From positions 1-13,734 of the forward strand of contig CAUZJO010000127.1 of NCBI GenBank assembly GCA_963580245.1: a stretch of 13,734 nucleotides of DNA, read 5' to 3'. Below the pieces are notes generated by a model that saw only the letters and a program-made list of their open reading frames with translations, was not told the origin of the DNA and did no database searches. Positions within the stretch are counted from its first letter, which is position 1. Each line of letters opens with the position of its first letter. Below are positions 1-8,399 of the stretch, piece after piece. This DNA comes from CAUZJO01 sp963580245. Lineage in GTDB: Bacteria > Sumerlaeota > Sumerlaeia > MVZB01. The position numbers were made by a program, and so were the translations under genes.

Positions 1-333
1 CCCCCCGAGCGAACGCAACACGTCCATCTGGTTGCTGACCACCTCGCGGTAGATGCGGACTTGCTCCGCTTCGTTTAATTTGCTGTCAATCTGCTCTTGG
101 ATGCTATCGCGCTCGGCCTCAATGAGTTTGCTCTCTCGACGGATCTTATTGACCTTGGACCACGCCATCCAGCCCAAGCCCCCGTTGATGCCCAACATCA
201 ACATGATGCTCATCACGATCACGACGGCGCCGCCGCGTCCCCCCGCGGAGACCGACGCGCCCATCCCACCCGAGCCGGCCAGCTTGGCGGCCGATCCCTT
301 GGAGGCGTTCTCAAGTAGGTTTATCTGAATCAT
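1..333 (-). CDS. pilN: PilN-like type IV pilus assembly protein, N-terminal part (runs off left edge)
   Basis: The first 111 codons of a minus-strand gene are seen; the reading frame is still open at base 1. The protein starts MIQINLLE, the typical opening of PilN (MIxINLLP-like). A Gly/Ala/Ser-rich stretch (residues about 10-35) follows, then one transmembrane segment (about 36-57) and a charged, probably coiled-coil region (about 60-105, rich in Glu, Arg, Lys, Gln). In known type IV pilus machines PilN is an inner-membrane protein whose short cytoplasmic N-terminus binds PilM and whose periplasmic part pairs with PilO. The ATG at 333 lies 46 bases after the pilM stop, in the usual pilM-pilN order, which supports both calls. 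The Gly-rich stretch between the NLL motif and the membrane segment is longer than I expect for PilN. The C-terminal domain is not visible. Confidence 0.8.
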   Translation of the reverse strand, partial: MIQINLLENASKGSAAKLAGSGGMGASVSAGGRGGAVVIVMSIMLMLGINGGLGWMAWSKVNKIRRESKLIEAERDSIQEQIDSKLNEAEQVRIYREVVSNQMDVLRSLGG

Positions 334-379
334 GGGTGTGCGGTCCTTTCGCGCTTGCTACCTCGATGACTTGATCGGT

Positions 380-1548
380 TCATGCGGCCAGCAGGCCCCT
401 GATTCCCAGTCCGATCCCCACGCCGAGTTGCTGACGGATCTCCCCGACTTCCTCTTGCTTCGGGCCGCGCGTCCCGAGCCGAATCCGGCGCAGCGGATCG
501 ATGATTTCGACCGCGAGCTGCAGGTCCCGCTCGAAGGCCTCGGGCAAATTGCGCAGGCCCGCGGTCCCTCCGCCCAGGATGACGCGCGAGACGTTCGTGC
601 TGCGATACTGACTCTCGAAGAATTCAATTGAACGGTGCACCTCGGAGAACAGGTTGGTCATGACGTTGACGACGGCCTTTTGGGCCATGACATCCGGTGA
701 GTTCTCCGACTCCTCTTGTTCGTTGGCGAGCTCCTCGATCGAGCCGCGCAAAGTTTCCATTAGGTTATGTGAGGTCGTCTCTCCCACGTCCTCGGCGGGC
801 GCGTCCAGAATCGGGGCCCCTTGGGAAATCTTGAGCCGTTCGGCCTCGACGTGAGTGCAGCCCAACCGCGACTTGATGGCTTGGGTCATCGTTTCGCCCC
901 CGACCGAAATGTCGCGCGAGAAGCGCGAGATCCCGTCACTGAACACGTTGATGCTGGTGATCTCGCTGCCGATGTTGACCAGTGCCACGCACTCGCCTGG
1001 GGGAGGGGTGTGGTTGAGTTCAAAACAATTGAGAAACGCGAAAGCGTCGACGTCGATGATGCGCGGTTCCAAACCGGCCTCGCGAAGGACGGAGACGTGG
1101 CTATTGACCAGGTCTTTCTTGGCCGAGACGAGCAACACGTCCATCTTGGGGATTTCGCTGTCCTTGACCCGACCCAGAATCATCGAGTCGATGTTGACCT
1201 CGGACAGGCGGAACGGGATGTATTCCTCCGCCTCCCATTGAAGGGCCTTTTTGAGCTCCTCCTCGGGCATTTCGGGCAACTGTAGATAACGGCCGATGAT
1301 CGACTCCCCGCAGACCGAGGAGACGGTGCGTTTGGCTCGAATCTGACCTACGTCCAACGCCCGGCGCAACGCCTCGACCTTTGCCCGATGCTGCTTTTCA
1401 GCTTCGGCCGGGGGGGGGCGCCTCCGGGATAGATTTCGGCCACGCCGAACTTCTCTAACTCGAAAAGCTCGCCGATCCGGCGAAGCTGGCAGACCTTGAC
1501 CGAATGGGAACCGATGTCCACGCCGATGGGGGTCTTAGACTTGAACAT
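380..1548 (-). CDS. pilM: PilM, actin-like type IV pilus assembly ATPase, frame broken at a C9 tract
   Basis: PilM is a cytoplasmic actin/FtsA-fold protein that binds ATP and the N-terminus of PilN. The ATG at 1548, eight bases after GGAAG, begins MFKSKTPIGVDIGSHSVKV, whose GVDIGSHSVKV is the phosphate-1 loop. This frame reads 66 codons and stops at 1348. The rest of PilM is in another frame: LQLPEMPEEELKKALQWEAEEYIPF is a family hallmark, followed by LVNIGSEITSINVF (phosphate 2) and RVILGGGTAGLRNLPE (adenosine loop). The frames switch at the nine-base G run (C on the coding strand) at 1410-1418. One more C, or two fewer, gives a continuous protein of about 389 residues, near family length, joining YPGGAPP to AEAEKQHRAKVEALRRALD. 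This may be a sequencing error, a true mutation, or a slippage or phase-variable tract; the rest of the gene looks well conserved. pilN follows after 46 bases. Confidence 0.9.
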
Positions 1549-1911
1549 GAATTGGCTTCCTTATGATACGGTACATCGCTTTGTCGCGGCGTTTTGTGCC
1601 CGCCGGCGGGATAGCCGCATCTTACTGTAGTGACTTATCGTCCGTGACTTGACGAAACTTGTGCGCAAAAATGAACAAGATTGCACTTTTGCCCCGGTCA
1701 TGCCGATTAGGATCGACTCGACTGGGTGGTCTGAAGGGTTTGGTTGAGATACAGCGCGTGAGAATTCTCCCGGGAAAAGGAGGCGCGGCCGAAAGAACCG
1801 CGTGACCAAACCTCCCGTTCCCAGAGGGTGTTTATCGGCAGATCAGGGGCCGACCTAAAATGAGGTGGGAAACCGTCCTAAAAGATGAACAGGCGCGCAG
1901 AGGAGGAACCC
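1549..1911. other. Intergenic region between the glycosyltransferase 3' end and pilM
   Basis: These 363 bases hold no convincing gene. The region presumably contains the pilM promoter on the minus strand, but I see no strong sigma-70 or sigma-54 pair. Visible elements are a perfect 12-base palindrome (CCCGCCGGCGGG, 1599-1610), a heptamer GTGACTT repeated at 1630-1636 and 1644-1650, and a palindrome GAGAATTCTC (1760-1769) that runs into TCCCGGGA (1768-1775). A weak TCGGC/GCCGA hairpin lies at 1835-1853, downstream of the glycosyltransferase stop, without a T tract. None of these has a proven role. An 82-codon open frame at 1561-1809 (minus) has no recognisable motif and I do not call it a gene. 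Confidence 0.5.
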
Positions 1912-3999
1912 CTATGACCTGGGCAGGCGGGCCCGGGGGTCATCGCGCAGGGTTGGCCAGAAATACTCGAATTCCGCCCCGGTCCGGTAGAGGGCCAAAA
2001 TCGGCACGCCCGTTTTCTCCCACATGGCCACCACGGGGAAACGATGGGAGTCGGCGAGCGCGCGTTCGGGCCGATTAAAAAAGCCGCGGCGCATTTGAAG
2101 CAGGTGATAATCGTAAGGGGGCGGGCCTCCGATGCGCAGGTCCTTACGCAGCAGATCCCATTGCTGCAAGTGCTTGAGGCAGAGCTCGTGAAGGGCCAGC
2201 GCGCCGATGCTGGGAGCCGAGCCGTCGGGGTTGTCGGGCAATCGATTGAGCCGTTCAATCACCTCGGAATTGAGCGACTCACCCCAATAAGTCACCTCGA
2301 ACCCGCGCCGGGCGGCACCGCTGAGTCCCCCAACCAGGGGGTTGAAGTAGGAGAGCTCGTAGGGGTGGTAACGCATGATGGCAAGTCCCCCCTCGAACAG
2401 GACGATGATCGCCACGCCGATCCCGACCATCCGGTCCAAACGCCTGAGTCGCCGGTCGTCGATGCCCGACTTGCCAATCGCCACATGCTCAAACCGGGAC
2501 AGGAGCCCCGCCATCCCCGAAGCCCCCAACAAGGCCAGGAAGGGGAAGGCCGAGAGGAACAGGCGCACGCCGTCGTAACGCGGCGTCGATGGGGCGCAGG
2601 CGACGGCGAACGTCACCACCGCGCAGGCCAGAAACAAGGCCCCATAGGGACGACGATGGATGCCCCTGAGGGTCCGAATCAGGCCCAAGACGATCACAAT
2701 CAGGGCGGTCAGGGGAAGCGTGAGCGCGGTCATCACCAAAGGGTAGAACCACGGGGCGTTCTCCAAGCCGTATCCCCACCGGCGGCCCAAGAAGAACAGG
2801 GCGGTCTGCTGGTGACGGGCATGATAGAGCAGGTATTCCAGGATGCGCGGAGCGGGATCGGGCCACAACCAGGGCCAGGCGGCAATCATCACCAGCGGTC
2901 CCAAGATCAGCATCGAAAACAGGTTGTTGACGTATCGACCGCGCGCGTAGAGATGGGCCCAGAGGATCAAGGGGATGGGTACAAAGAAGGCGTTGATCTT
3001 CGTTGCCAGCAGTAACCCGAAACTCAGCCCCGTCAGCAGCGCCCAGACCGGCGAATAGAGCCCCCGCAGAAAGCAGAAAACGACCAGGAGCGTGAAGAAG
3101 ATCAGGGGCGTTTCGAGCGACGCGAAATGGGCATGCCCGAACGCGCGGGGCAAGACGGCGTAGATCAGCGCCCCGACCAGGCCCGGCATCGTCCCCCACG
3201 CGCGCCGCCCAAGCAGGTAGATCAAGCTCAGGGACAATCCGAACAGAATCGCCATCGGGAACCGAATGGCGAAGAGATGGCGGCTGGGCTCGGGGAAAAT
3301 GTAAAGTGCCAGGCCCGAGAGGAGTTTTTGCATGCTGGGGTGAGTGAGTTGGGATTCGTTGACCCCGCTCCAGTAGAATTCAATGGAAGCGCGATCGAAA
3401 GGGGCCTTGCCGCGCAGGACCTCCACCAGCCACTCCGCCGCCTTGACCGACGGCTCATAAAAGAATGCCTCGTCCCAGGAGTATCCGACCCGGCCCTGTG
3501 TCGAGACCACCGCCCCATAACCGCCCACCAGCAGGATGAGCGGCATCAGACCCCAGAAAAGACGGATGTGAAGCGGCGGCATTTCGCGCCCGGCGGCTCC
3601 CTTTAGTTTTGCCTTGGGTTTCGGGGCGCACGCCGGGGCGGTCCGTAACGCCCTCGGTCGCCGGGGTGGTTTCTCGCGGATGATCTCCAACGCTTGGCGC
3701 GGGGGCTCGGGAGGGGCTTCGGCGAAAAACCGCCCGGCGGCGGGGGGGCGGTCCTCGTCGAACCATTCGATCTTGTAGGGTTTATCATCCTCATCGCCCC
3801 CAACCGAGAGGTCCAGTTCCGAGGCATCCTCGGGCGACTCGGGGGGCGACTCGGCGGGGGGTTGGGGGGGGTCAGGCACAGGGGTCTCTCGAAACGAAAT
3901 CCCCGAGTCCTTGAGATTCCGGTCCAGCCTCCGCTGACTGCCGGGCCCCTTATCGGGAGGCGTGGGTTGACCTGGCAGTTTGCGCGGTGTTTTCGTCAT
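1912..3999 (-). CDS. GT-C fold glycosyltransferase, PMT/GT39 (ArnT-like) family membrane protein
   Basis: A 695-residue polytopic membrane protein. Residues 1-140 are a Pro-, Glu- and Arg-rich, low-complexity stretch with no membrane segment, probably a disordered cytoplasmic tail. The first transmembrane helix is about 145-165, and the following loop carries YSWDEAFFYEP (Asp176-Glu177), the acidic pair expected in the first extracytoplasmic loop of GT-C enzymes such as PMT and ArnT. About ten further hydrophobic segments follow to about residue 550, then a soluble C-terminal part with YHPYELSYFNPLVGG. Known members transfer sugars from polyprenyl-phosphate carriers to protein, lipid A or polysaccharide on the outer side of the inner membrane. 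The substrate cannot be told here. The gene lies 79 bases after the aminotransferase, same strand, so co-transcription is possible. No good ribosome binding site precedes the ATG. Confidence 0.8.
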   Translation of the reverse strand: MTKTPRKLPGQPTPPDKGPGSQRRLDRNLKDSGISFRETPVPDPPQPPAESPPESPEDASELDLSVGGDEDDKPYKIEWFDEDRPPAAGRFFAEAPPEPPRQALEIIREKPPRRPRALRTAPACAPKPKAKLKGAAGREMPPLHIRLFWGLMPLILLVGGYGAVVSTQGRVGYSWDEAFFYEPSVKAAEWLVEVLRGKAPFDRASIEFYWSGVNESQLTHPSMQKLLSGLALYIFPEPSRHLFAIRFPMAILFGLSLSLIYLLGRRAWGTMPGLVGALIYAVLPRAFGHAHFASLETPLIFFTLLVVFCFLRGLYSPVWALLTGLSFGLLLATKINAFFVPIPLILWAHLYARGRYVNNLFSMLILGPLVMIAAWPWLWPDPAPRILEYLLYHARHQQTALFFLGRRWGYGLENAPWFYPLVMTALTLPLTALIVIVLGLIRTLRGIHRRPYGALFLACAVVTFAVACAPSTPRYDGVRLFLSAFPFLALLGASGMAGLLSRFEHVAIGKSGIDDRRLRRLDRMVGIGVAIIVLFEGGLAIMRYHPYELSYFNPLVGGLSGAARRGFEVTYWGESLNSEVIERLNRLPDNPDGSAPSIGALALHELCLKHLQQWDLLRKDLRIGGPPPYDYHLLQMRRGFFNRPERALADSHRFPVVAMWEKTGVPILALYRTGAEFEYFWPTLRDDPRARLPRS

Positions 4000-4078
4000 C
4001 GGTCGCTTGGAACGGGGAGTATGAAGCTCAATCGGAGGTCCGGTGCACGATCCGCGGACCGGCGTTCGGGTTCACGCG

Positions 4079-4960
4079 TTAGGAAGGATAAACCTGGTGC
4101 CCGTCTTTCGTGGTGCGCTCACGGAAGGCGGCGATGAGCTCCTTGGTGATCCTACCAGGGCGGCCGTCGCCGATCATCCGCTTATCGACTTCGACCACCG
4201 GGATGGCCTCGGCGGCCGTGCCGGTCAGGAAAACTTCGTCGGCGTCGAAGACGTCGAAGCGGGTAAAGGGTTCCTCGCTGACGGCGTATTTCTTCTTGCG
4301 GGCGATCTCGATGATGCAGTCGCGCGTGATCCCCTCGAGCACGCCCAGATAGGTCGGCGGGGTACGGATGCGGGCATTCTTGATGATGAAAATGTTGTCG
4401 CCGGTGCACTCCACGACATAACCGTTGTGGTCCAACATCAGCGCCTCGATGCAGCCGGCGTTGTGGGCCTCGATTTTGGCCAATATATTGTTTAGGTAGT
4501 TGCACGATTTGACCCGCGCGTTGAGTGACTCGTTGCGGTTGCGCATGGTCGGGACGGTGACCAGGTGCAGCCCCTTCTCGTAGGTCTCGGCGGGGTAGAG
4601 CGAAATGGAATCGGCGATGCAGATGATCGATCCCTTCGGACAATGCCACGGCGACAGCCCCAAGGTTCCCTCCCCCCGGGTGACGACCAATCGGATATAG
4701 CCATCTCGGATCTCATTGCGGCGGACCGTTTCGGCCACGACCTCGGTCAGTTCCTCCAACGGAATCGAGATCGTCAGCATGATGTAACGGGCCGAGGAGT
4801 AGAGACGCTCCAGGTGCTGGCGGAGCCGGAAGATGCAACCCTCGTAGACGCGAATGCCCTCGAACACGCCGTCGCCGTAAAGCAAGGTATGGTCGAAGAC
4901 GCTGATCTTCGCGTCGTCCTTACTATAGTAATCTCCGTCGATATAGACTTGTAGGGCCAC
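4079..4960 (-). CDS. ilvE: Class IV PLP aminotransferase, branched-chain amino acid type
   Basis: A 293-residue fold-type IV PLP enzyme. It starts with GTG at 4960; no ATG lies close by and the N-terminus MALQVYIDGDYYSKDDAKISVFDH aligns with family starts. The YGDGVFEGIRVYEG motif (28-41) is typical of branched-chain aminotransferases. Lys151 in ARVKSCNYLNNILAK is the expected Schiff-base lysine, Glu184 in VECTGDNIF binds the PLP pyridine nitrogen, and FLTGTAAEAIPV contacts the phosphate and substrate. IlvE makes the last step of Val, Leu and Ile synthesis, with glutamate as amino donor, in the cytoplasm. D-amino acid aminotransferase and aminodeoxychorismate lyase share the fold; the FEGIR motif favours IlvE. 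It sits 65 bases after maf and before the glycosyltransferase, with no other branched-chain pathway gene near. Confidence 0.87.
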   Translation of the reverse strand: MALQVYIDGDYYSKDDAKISVFDHTLLYGDGVFEGIRVYEGCIFRLRQHLERLYSSARYIMLTISIPLEELTEVVAETVRRNEIRDGYIRLVVTRGEGTLGLSPWHCPKGSIICIADSISLYPAETYEKGLHLVTVPTMRNRNESLNARVKSCNYLNNILAKIEAHNAGCIEALMLDHNGYVVECTGDNIFIIKNARIRTPPTYLGVLEGITRDCIIEIARKKKYAVSEEPFTRFDVFDADEVFLTGTAAEAIPVVEVDKRMIGDGRPGRITKELIAAFRERTTKDGHQVYPS

Positions 4961-5025
4961 GGTTCAAACTTTCGACCTGATGAGATGGCGACGGATCAGT
5001 ATTAGGGGGGGGCATCGCGGAAATG

Positions 5026-5718
5026 TCAATCAGGAATCCCGTCGAGACATGCCGCGGGTAGACGCATCAGCTCCTCAAAGGCGTCGAGCGCGGCCCGGCG
5101 GGGGCTGACGCCCGCCAGTAAGTCGGCGCCGGTCATCTCTTTGAACAGCTCACACAGACGGCCGAGCGGCAGGCCGATCACGCAGGTCAGATCACCTTCA
5201 ACCACGGCGACGAACTCCGCCCCGCGTCCCTGGATGCCATAGGCGCCGGCTTTGTCGTCGGCCTCTCCGGAATCCACGTAAGCCGCGATGGCGGGCGCAT
5301 CCAGGGCGTGAAACCGGACCGTGGCTTGATCGGCGTCCAGGACCGACTCGCCTCCGACCCGCAACACCGCTAGGCCCGTTATCACCTCGTGCTCACGCCC
5401 CGACAGCCGGCGGAGCATTCGGCGCGCTTCGGCGCGGTCGCGGGGCTTGTTGAAGACCCCATCGTCCACAACGACCATCGTGTCGGCCGCGATGACGATC
5501 GTGCCTTGGGATAGCGTGGAGCCGACGTCGGTGGCCTTGGCCAGCGCGGTCTTGAGGACGACGGCGCGCGGGTCGCCCCGACGCAGGAGGTGCTCGTTGA
5601 CCGAGGGCTCCCGCGCTTCGAAATCCCCGCACCCGGCCTGCAAGAGGGCCCGGCGCCGCGGCGAGACGGAGGCCAAAACGATGGGCGGTCCAGGTGGGCC
5701 GGCCGAGCGCCGAGGCAT
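5026..5718 (-). CDS. maf: Maf family nucleoside triphosphate pyrophosphatase
   Basis: A 230-residue Maf/HAM1-fold protein. It shows the N-terminal signature VLASVSPRRRALL (residues 14-26; Ser19-Arg22 bind the triphosphate), the catalytic VIAADTMVVVDD with Asp79, Lys91 in FNKPRD, and DKAGAYGIQGRGAEFV followed by VIGLPLGRLCELF. Maf proteins hydrolyse non-canonical or excess nucleoside triphosphates to monophosphate and pyrophosphate. The YhdE-type members act on dTTP, UTP and modified pyrimidines, the YceF-type on 7-methyl-GTP; AGAYGIQ fits the YhdE type, but this is inference. The ATG at 5718 overlaps the lipoprotein stop by one base (TAATG), so translation is probably coupled. The first dozen residues are Pro/Gly-rich and the last 25 or so extend past the usual end of the family. 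Confidence 0.92.
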   Translation of the reverse strand: MPRRSAGPPGPPIVLASVSPRRRALLQAGCGDFEAREPSVNEHLLRRGDPRAVVLKTALAKATDVGSTLSQGTIVIAADTMVVVDDGVFNKPRDRAEARRMLRRLSGREHEVITGLAVLRVGGESVLDADQATVRFHALDAPAIAAYVDSGEADDKAGAYGIQGRGAEFVAVVEGDLTCVIGLPLGRLCELFKEMTGADLLAGVSPRRAALDAFEELMRLPAACLDGIPD

Positions 5719-6515
5719 TACTTGAGTGCCTTGCGCGCGATCTCTCGGGCTTGTTCGAGGTCCAGGGAGAGGGTCAATTGGCAGACGTTTTCCTCGGGGT
5801 AGGCGACTTGATCGGGCGAGGTGAGAAAGATGAGGGCTTGTAGCTCACGCTGGACCGCGGGCTGTTCATCCATGACCTGACCGTAAGTCCGCCGCCTGTC
5901 GAAGGCGGTGGCGCGGAGGGCTTCATCCAGGTTTTGCTTCGCTTCACGCAGGGCCATCTCCAGGGCTTCGGATTGGACGTGCTGGTCTTGCTCAGTCGTG
6001 AGCCGGTCAGCCGCTCCCCTACCCCCTTCGAATGCTTGGAGAAGCTGAACGAGCACATCGCGCGGAACCACCGCCTCGGCCCGGACCCGCGACGTCGTCT
6101 CGCTGTATTCAACCGCCGTTGAAACCTCCAGGAGGCCCTCGATCGCTCCGGCCGCTTCGGAACCCGACACGAGCCGGAGGTCGACGAAGGGCCGACCATC
6201 CTCGTCCTCGAGGGCTCGGATCTGCCCGGCCAAGTCGCGCAAGGCCGCGCGGCGGGCGGCGGCACGGGCCGTGAGCAATCGCACGATGGCGTCGCCGATT
6301 TGCCGGTCCAGCTCCGCCTGACCCTCGGCGCGCAACTCATCGAGTGAAGTGAATTGATCGTTGGAGGGCGGAAAGAGTTCGGCGGGATCGGCCACTCCCC
6401 GGCCGTGCACGGTGAGGGATTCTTGGACATCGCCCCGGAAATTTAGGGTCTCACAGCCCTGCAGGAGCAGGAGGACGACCAACACCAAGGCCGCGCTGGA
6501 GTGCCTGCCGCTCAT
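5718..6515 (-). CDS. Probable lipoprotein, LPP20-like
   Basis: A 265-residue secreted protein. The ATG at 6515 overlaps the M16 peptidase stop (ATGA), which decides the start against an upstream in-frame start at 6620. Residues 4-18 form a signal peptide (basic, then a run of Ala, Leu and Val) ending in LLQGC, so Cys21 is the likely lipidated residue; Gln at -2 is slightly unusual. The mature part contains RAAARRAALRDLAGQIRAL, a middle beta-rich part with EYSETTSRVRAEAVVPRDVLVQLL, and Lys/Glu/Gln-rich helices. The pattern of an Ala/Arg helix followed by alternating beta strands ending in a VxAxxVVP-like motif resembles LPP20/FlgO-type lipoproteins, but identity is low and the role is unknown. 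It is sandwiched by overlaps between the peptidase and maf. Confidence 0.75.
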   Translation of the reverse strand: MSGRHSSAALVLVVLLLLQGCETLNFRGDVQESLTVHGRGVADPAELFPPSNDQFTSLDELRAEGQAELDRQIGDAIVRLLTARAAARRAALRDLAGQIRALEDEDGRPFVDLRLVSGSEAAGAIEGLLEVSTAVEYSETTSRVRAEAVVPRDVLVQLLQAFEGGRGAADRLTTEQDQHVQSEALEMALREAKQNLDEALRATAFDRRRTYGQVMDEQPAVQRELQALIFLTSPDQVAYPEENVCQLTLSLDLEQAREIARKALK

Positions 6516-7774
6516 CGCCGCCGGGCCCGCAGGGGCAATCGACCTTCGCTCGGGCCAATCGAGGCCATGGCGATCGGGCCATCGGCCAGGTATTTTTGGG
6601 CGACCTCGAGGACATCGCACGGCTTGACGCGGCGCAATGCCCTTTCGGATTCATCCAAAGGGATCACACGGCCATGATGGAGGATTGAGTCGGCCATGCG
6701 CATCATCCGCGCATCGGTGTTTTCGTGGCTCATCAGCATGGTGTCGAGAATCTGTTCGCGGACGAGTTCCAATTCGCGCAACGGTGGCTCATCCTGGCAC
6801 ATCTTTTCGATCTCGGCCATCGTGATCGCCAACACCTCGTCGGCCGACTCGGGGCTGGCCCCGCCGCTGACGGCGATGTAGCCGGCGTCGCGAAAGAGCT
6901 GGGTGAAAGAGCCGATCGAGTAGGCCAGGCCGCGCTTTTCGCGCACCTCCTGGAACAGACGCGAGCTCATCCCACCACCCAGGATCATGTTCATCAGTCC
7001 AAATGCGTAGCGCTGGGACGAGTAGTGGTCCGGGCCCGACATCCCCAGGCAAAAATGCGCCTGTTCGACGGGGCGGCGCAGATAGCTTTGACGCGGTTGG
7101 GTGGCCGGCGCGCCGTTGGCGCTTTCCGGCAGGGGTTTGTCCCGCGCCTCCATCCGGCCGAACCATTTGTTGATCGCGCGGCTGCAGGCCCGGGAGTCGA
7201 ACTGGCCCGAGATCGCGATCAGGACACGCTGGGGATGCAGGGCGCGACGCCAGTATTGCCCAATGCCCTCACGCGAGAAACGCCGGATCGTCCCGCGCCG
7301 GCCGATCACGGGCCGACCCAGCGGGTGGCGGGGCCACAGGTTCTTCAGAAACATATCGACGCTCAACTCGTCGGGCGAGTCTTCGTACATCTTGTATTCT
7401 TCGAGCACGACCTGGCGCTCGCGGCGGATTTCATGGGGCGGGAAGGTCGAATCGAGCAACATCTCGCCCAACAGGTCGATCGTCCGCGCGGCCTTGCCCC
7501 CGACCGTCTTGGCATGCAGGCATATCATCTCCTGACTGGTGAAGGCGTTGATGTTTCCGCCCAGATAATTTATCAGGTCGGCCAGTTTCTGCGCGTTCAG
7601 GCGTGAGGTCCCCTTAAACAACATGTGCTCGATGAAGTGGCTGATGCCCGCCTCTTGGTCCGGTTCGTCGCGGCTTCCCACCTGGGCGAACAGGCCGATG
7701 GCGCATGAGTGAACCGTGTCAAGCTTCTCGCTGACAACGCGGACGCCGCTGGGCAATGTGCGTGTGCGGATCAT
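6512..7774 (-). CDS. M16 family zinc metallopeptidase (processing-peptidase-like)
   Basis: About 420 residues, the length of single M16B subunits. The inverted zinc motif HFIEH is at residues 46-50 (His46, Glu49 catalytic, His50), with the third ligand Glu126 in QVVLEEYKMYED, 76 residues later as expected. The C-terminal half carries REKRGLAYSIGSF, whose Arg and Tyr hold the substrate in this family. M16B enzymes cleave peptides, often after removal from precursors. With no signal peptide this one is probably cytoplasmic, though some relatives work in the periplasm. The start is taken as ATG 7774; in-frame TTG 7786 and GTG 7783 are alternatives and no strong ribosome binding site decides. The stop overlaps the lipoprotein ATG by four bases. 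The gene begins 79 bases after the STAS gene. Confidence 0.9.
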   Translation of the reverse strand: MIRTRTLPSGVRVVSEKLDTVHSCAIGLFAQVGSRDEPDQEAGISHFIEHMLFKGTSRLNAQKLADLINYLGGNINAFTSQEMICLHAKTVGGKAARTIDLLGEMLLDSTFPPHEIRRERQVVLEEYKMYEDSPDELSVDMFLKNLWPRHPLGRPVIGRRGTIRRFSREGIGQYWRRALHPQRVLIAISGQFDSRACSRAINKWFGRMEARDKPLPESANGAPATQPRQSYLRRPVEQAHFCLGMSGPDHYSSQRYAFGLMNMILGGGMSSRLFQEVREKRGLAYSIGSFTQLFRDAGYIAVSGGASPESADEVLAITMAEIEKMCQDEPPLRELELVREQILDTMLMSHENTDARMMRMADSILHHGRVIPLDESERALRRVKPCDVLEVAQKYLADGPIAMASIGPSEGRLPLRARRR

Positions 7775-7853
7775 GGGTGACACCAAATGCGTCCCGGGCC
7801 GGCCGGGATCCTTGCGTCCGTTTCATACGCCTGGTGGTCGCGGGGCTTGAGAG

Positions 7854-8399
7854 TCAGCCGCTCTCCAAGCTTTTGCGCAGCGTCTTTAGCACGCCTTCAA
7901 ACTTGACTTCATTGTTTCGGTCCAGATCGATCAGATGCTGGTGGGCTTCGATCATCATCAGGATGCGCTGGGGCCGGTCGATGTCGGGACGCTCGGCGGG
8001 GGTGAAGGACCCTTGGGGCGCCCGGCGGGCGGCATCCACGTTGCCCTCGCGCAATTCCAGGATGTATTTCAGCCCGAGCATCTCGAGCAACTCGCGCACG
8101 TGGTCCTGTAGATTGGTGGCAATGGCCCGCGTCTTCTTCCTGCGGCACTGGAATATCCCGATACTGGCCAGCGTGCCCATGAACGTGCTGTCCATCGTCG
8201 TGCAATCGGTGAGGTCGAATATATAACTCGGCGGCGGAACCCTCTCTTTGGTTATGTTGAAGACCACGCGCAGGCTCGGCGTCTCCAGATGCGATCCCCT
8301 GCCCGTGACCCGAATGACGACGATCCCGTCGGGCAGACGAGCGAATTGAATCGGTTCCGTGCTCGCCTGATCCGTCACGGGCTCATTGGCTCCTAACAT
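7854..8399 (-). CDS. STAS domain protein (anti-sigma factor antagonist-like)
   Basis: A 181-residue protein with one STAS domain in about residues 17-120. The segment YIFDLTDCTTMDSTFMGTLASIG matches the SpoIIAA-type core in which Ser in the D-S-[ST] motif (here Asp70-Ser71-Thr72) is phosphorylated by a kinase of the anti-sigma family. A C-terminal tail of about 60 residues follows, with a predicted helix near the end. Such proteins switch sigma factors or other effectors by phosphorylation. The likely start is the second of two adjacent ATGs (8399), four bases from GGAG on the minus strand; 8402 is the alternative. Either start lies inside the last codons of the response regulator gene (stop at 8383), so the two are probably translationally coupled and act together. 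No anti-sigma kinase or sigma factor is seen in the window. Confidence 0.82.
   Translation of the reverse strand: MLGANEPVTDQASTEPIQFARLPDGIVVIRVTGRGSHLETPSLRVVFNITKERVPPPSYIFDLTDCTTMDSTFMGTLASIGIFQCRRKKTRAIATNLQDHVRELLEMLGLKYILELREGNVDAARRAPQGSFTPAERPDIDRPQRILMMIEAHQHLIDLDRNNEVKFEGVLKTLRKSLESG

Noticed and set aside
1561..1809. 82-codon minus-strand open frame in the gap upstream of pilM
   Set aside because: No recognisable motif or clear ribosome binding site, and it sits where a promoter is expected.
2044..3015. Long plus-strand open frame (323 codons)
   Set aside because: It lies fully inside the glycosyltransferase gene on the other strand and its translation is Gln/Gly/Arg-rich with no motif; a GC-rich antisense shadow.
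6725..7606. Plus-strand open frame of 293 codons
   Set aside because: Antisense to the M16 peptidase, which has clear zinc and substrate motifs; the shadow has none.
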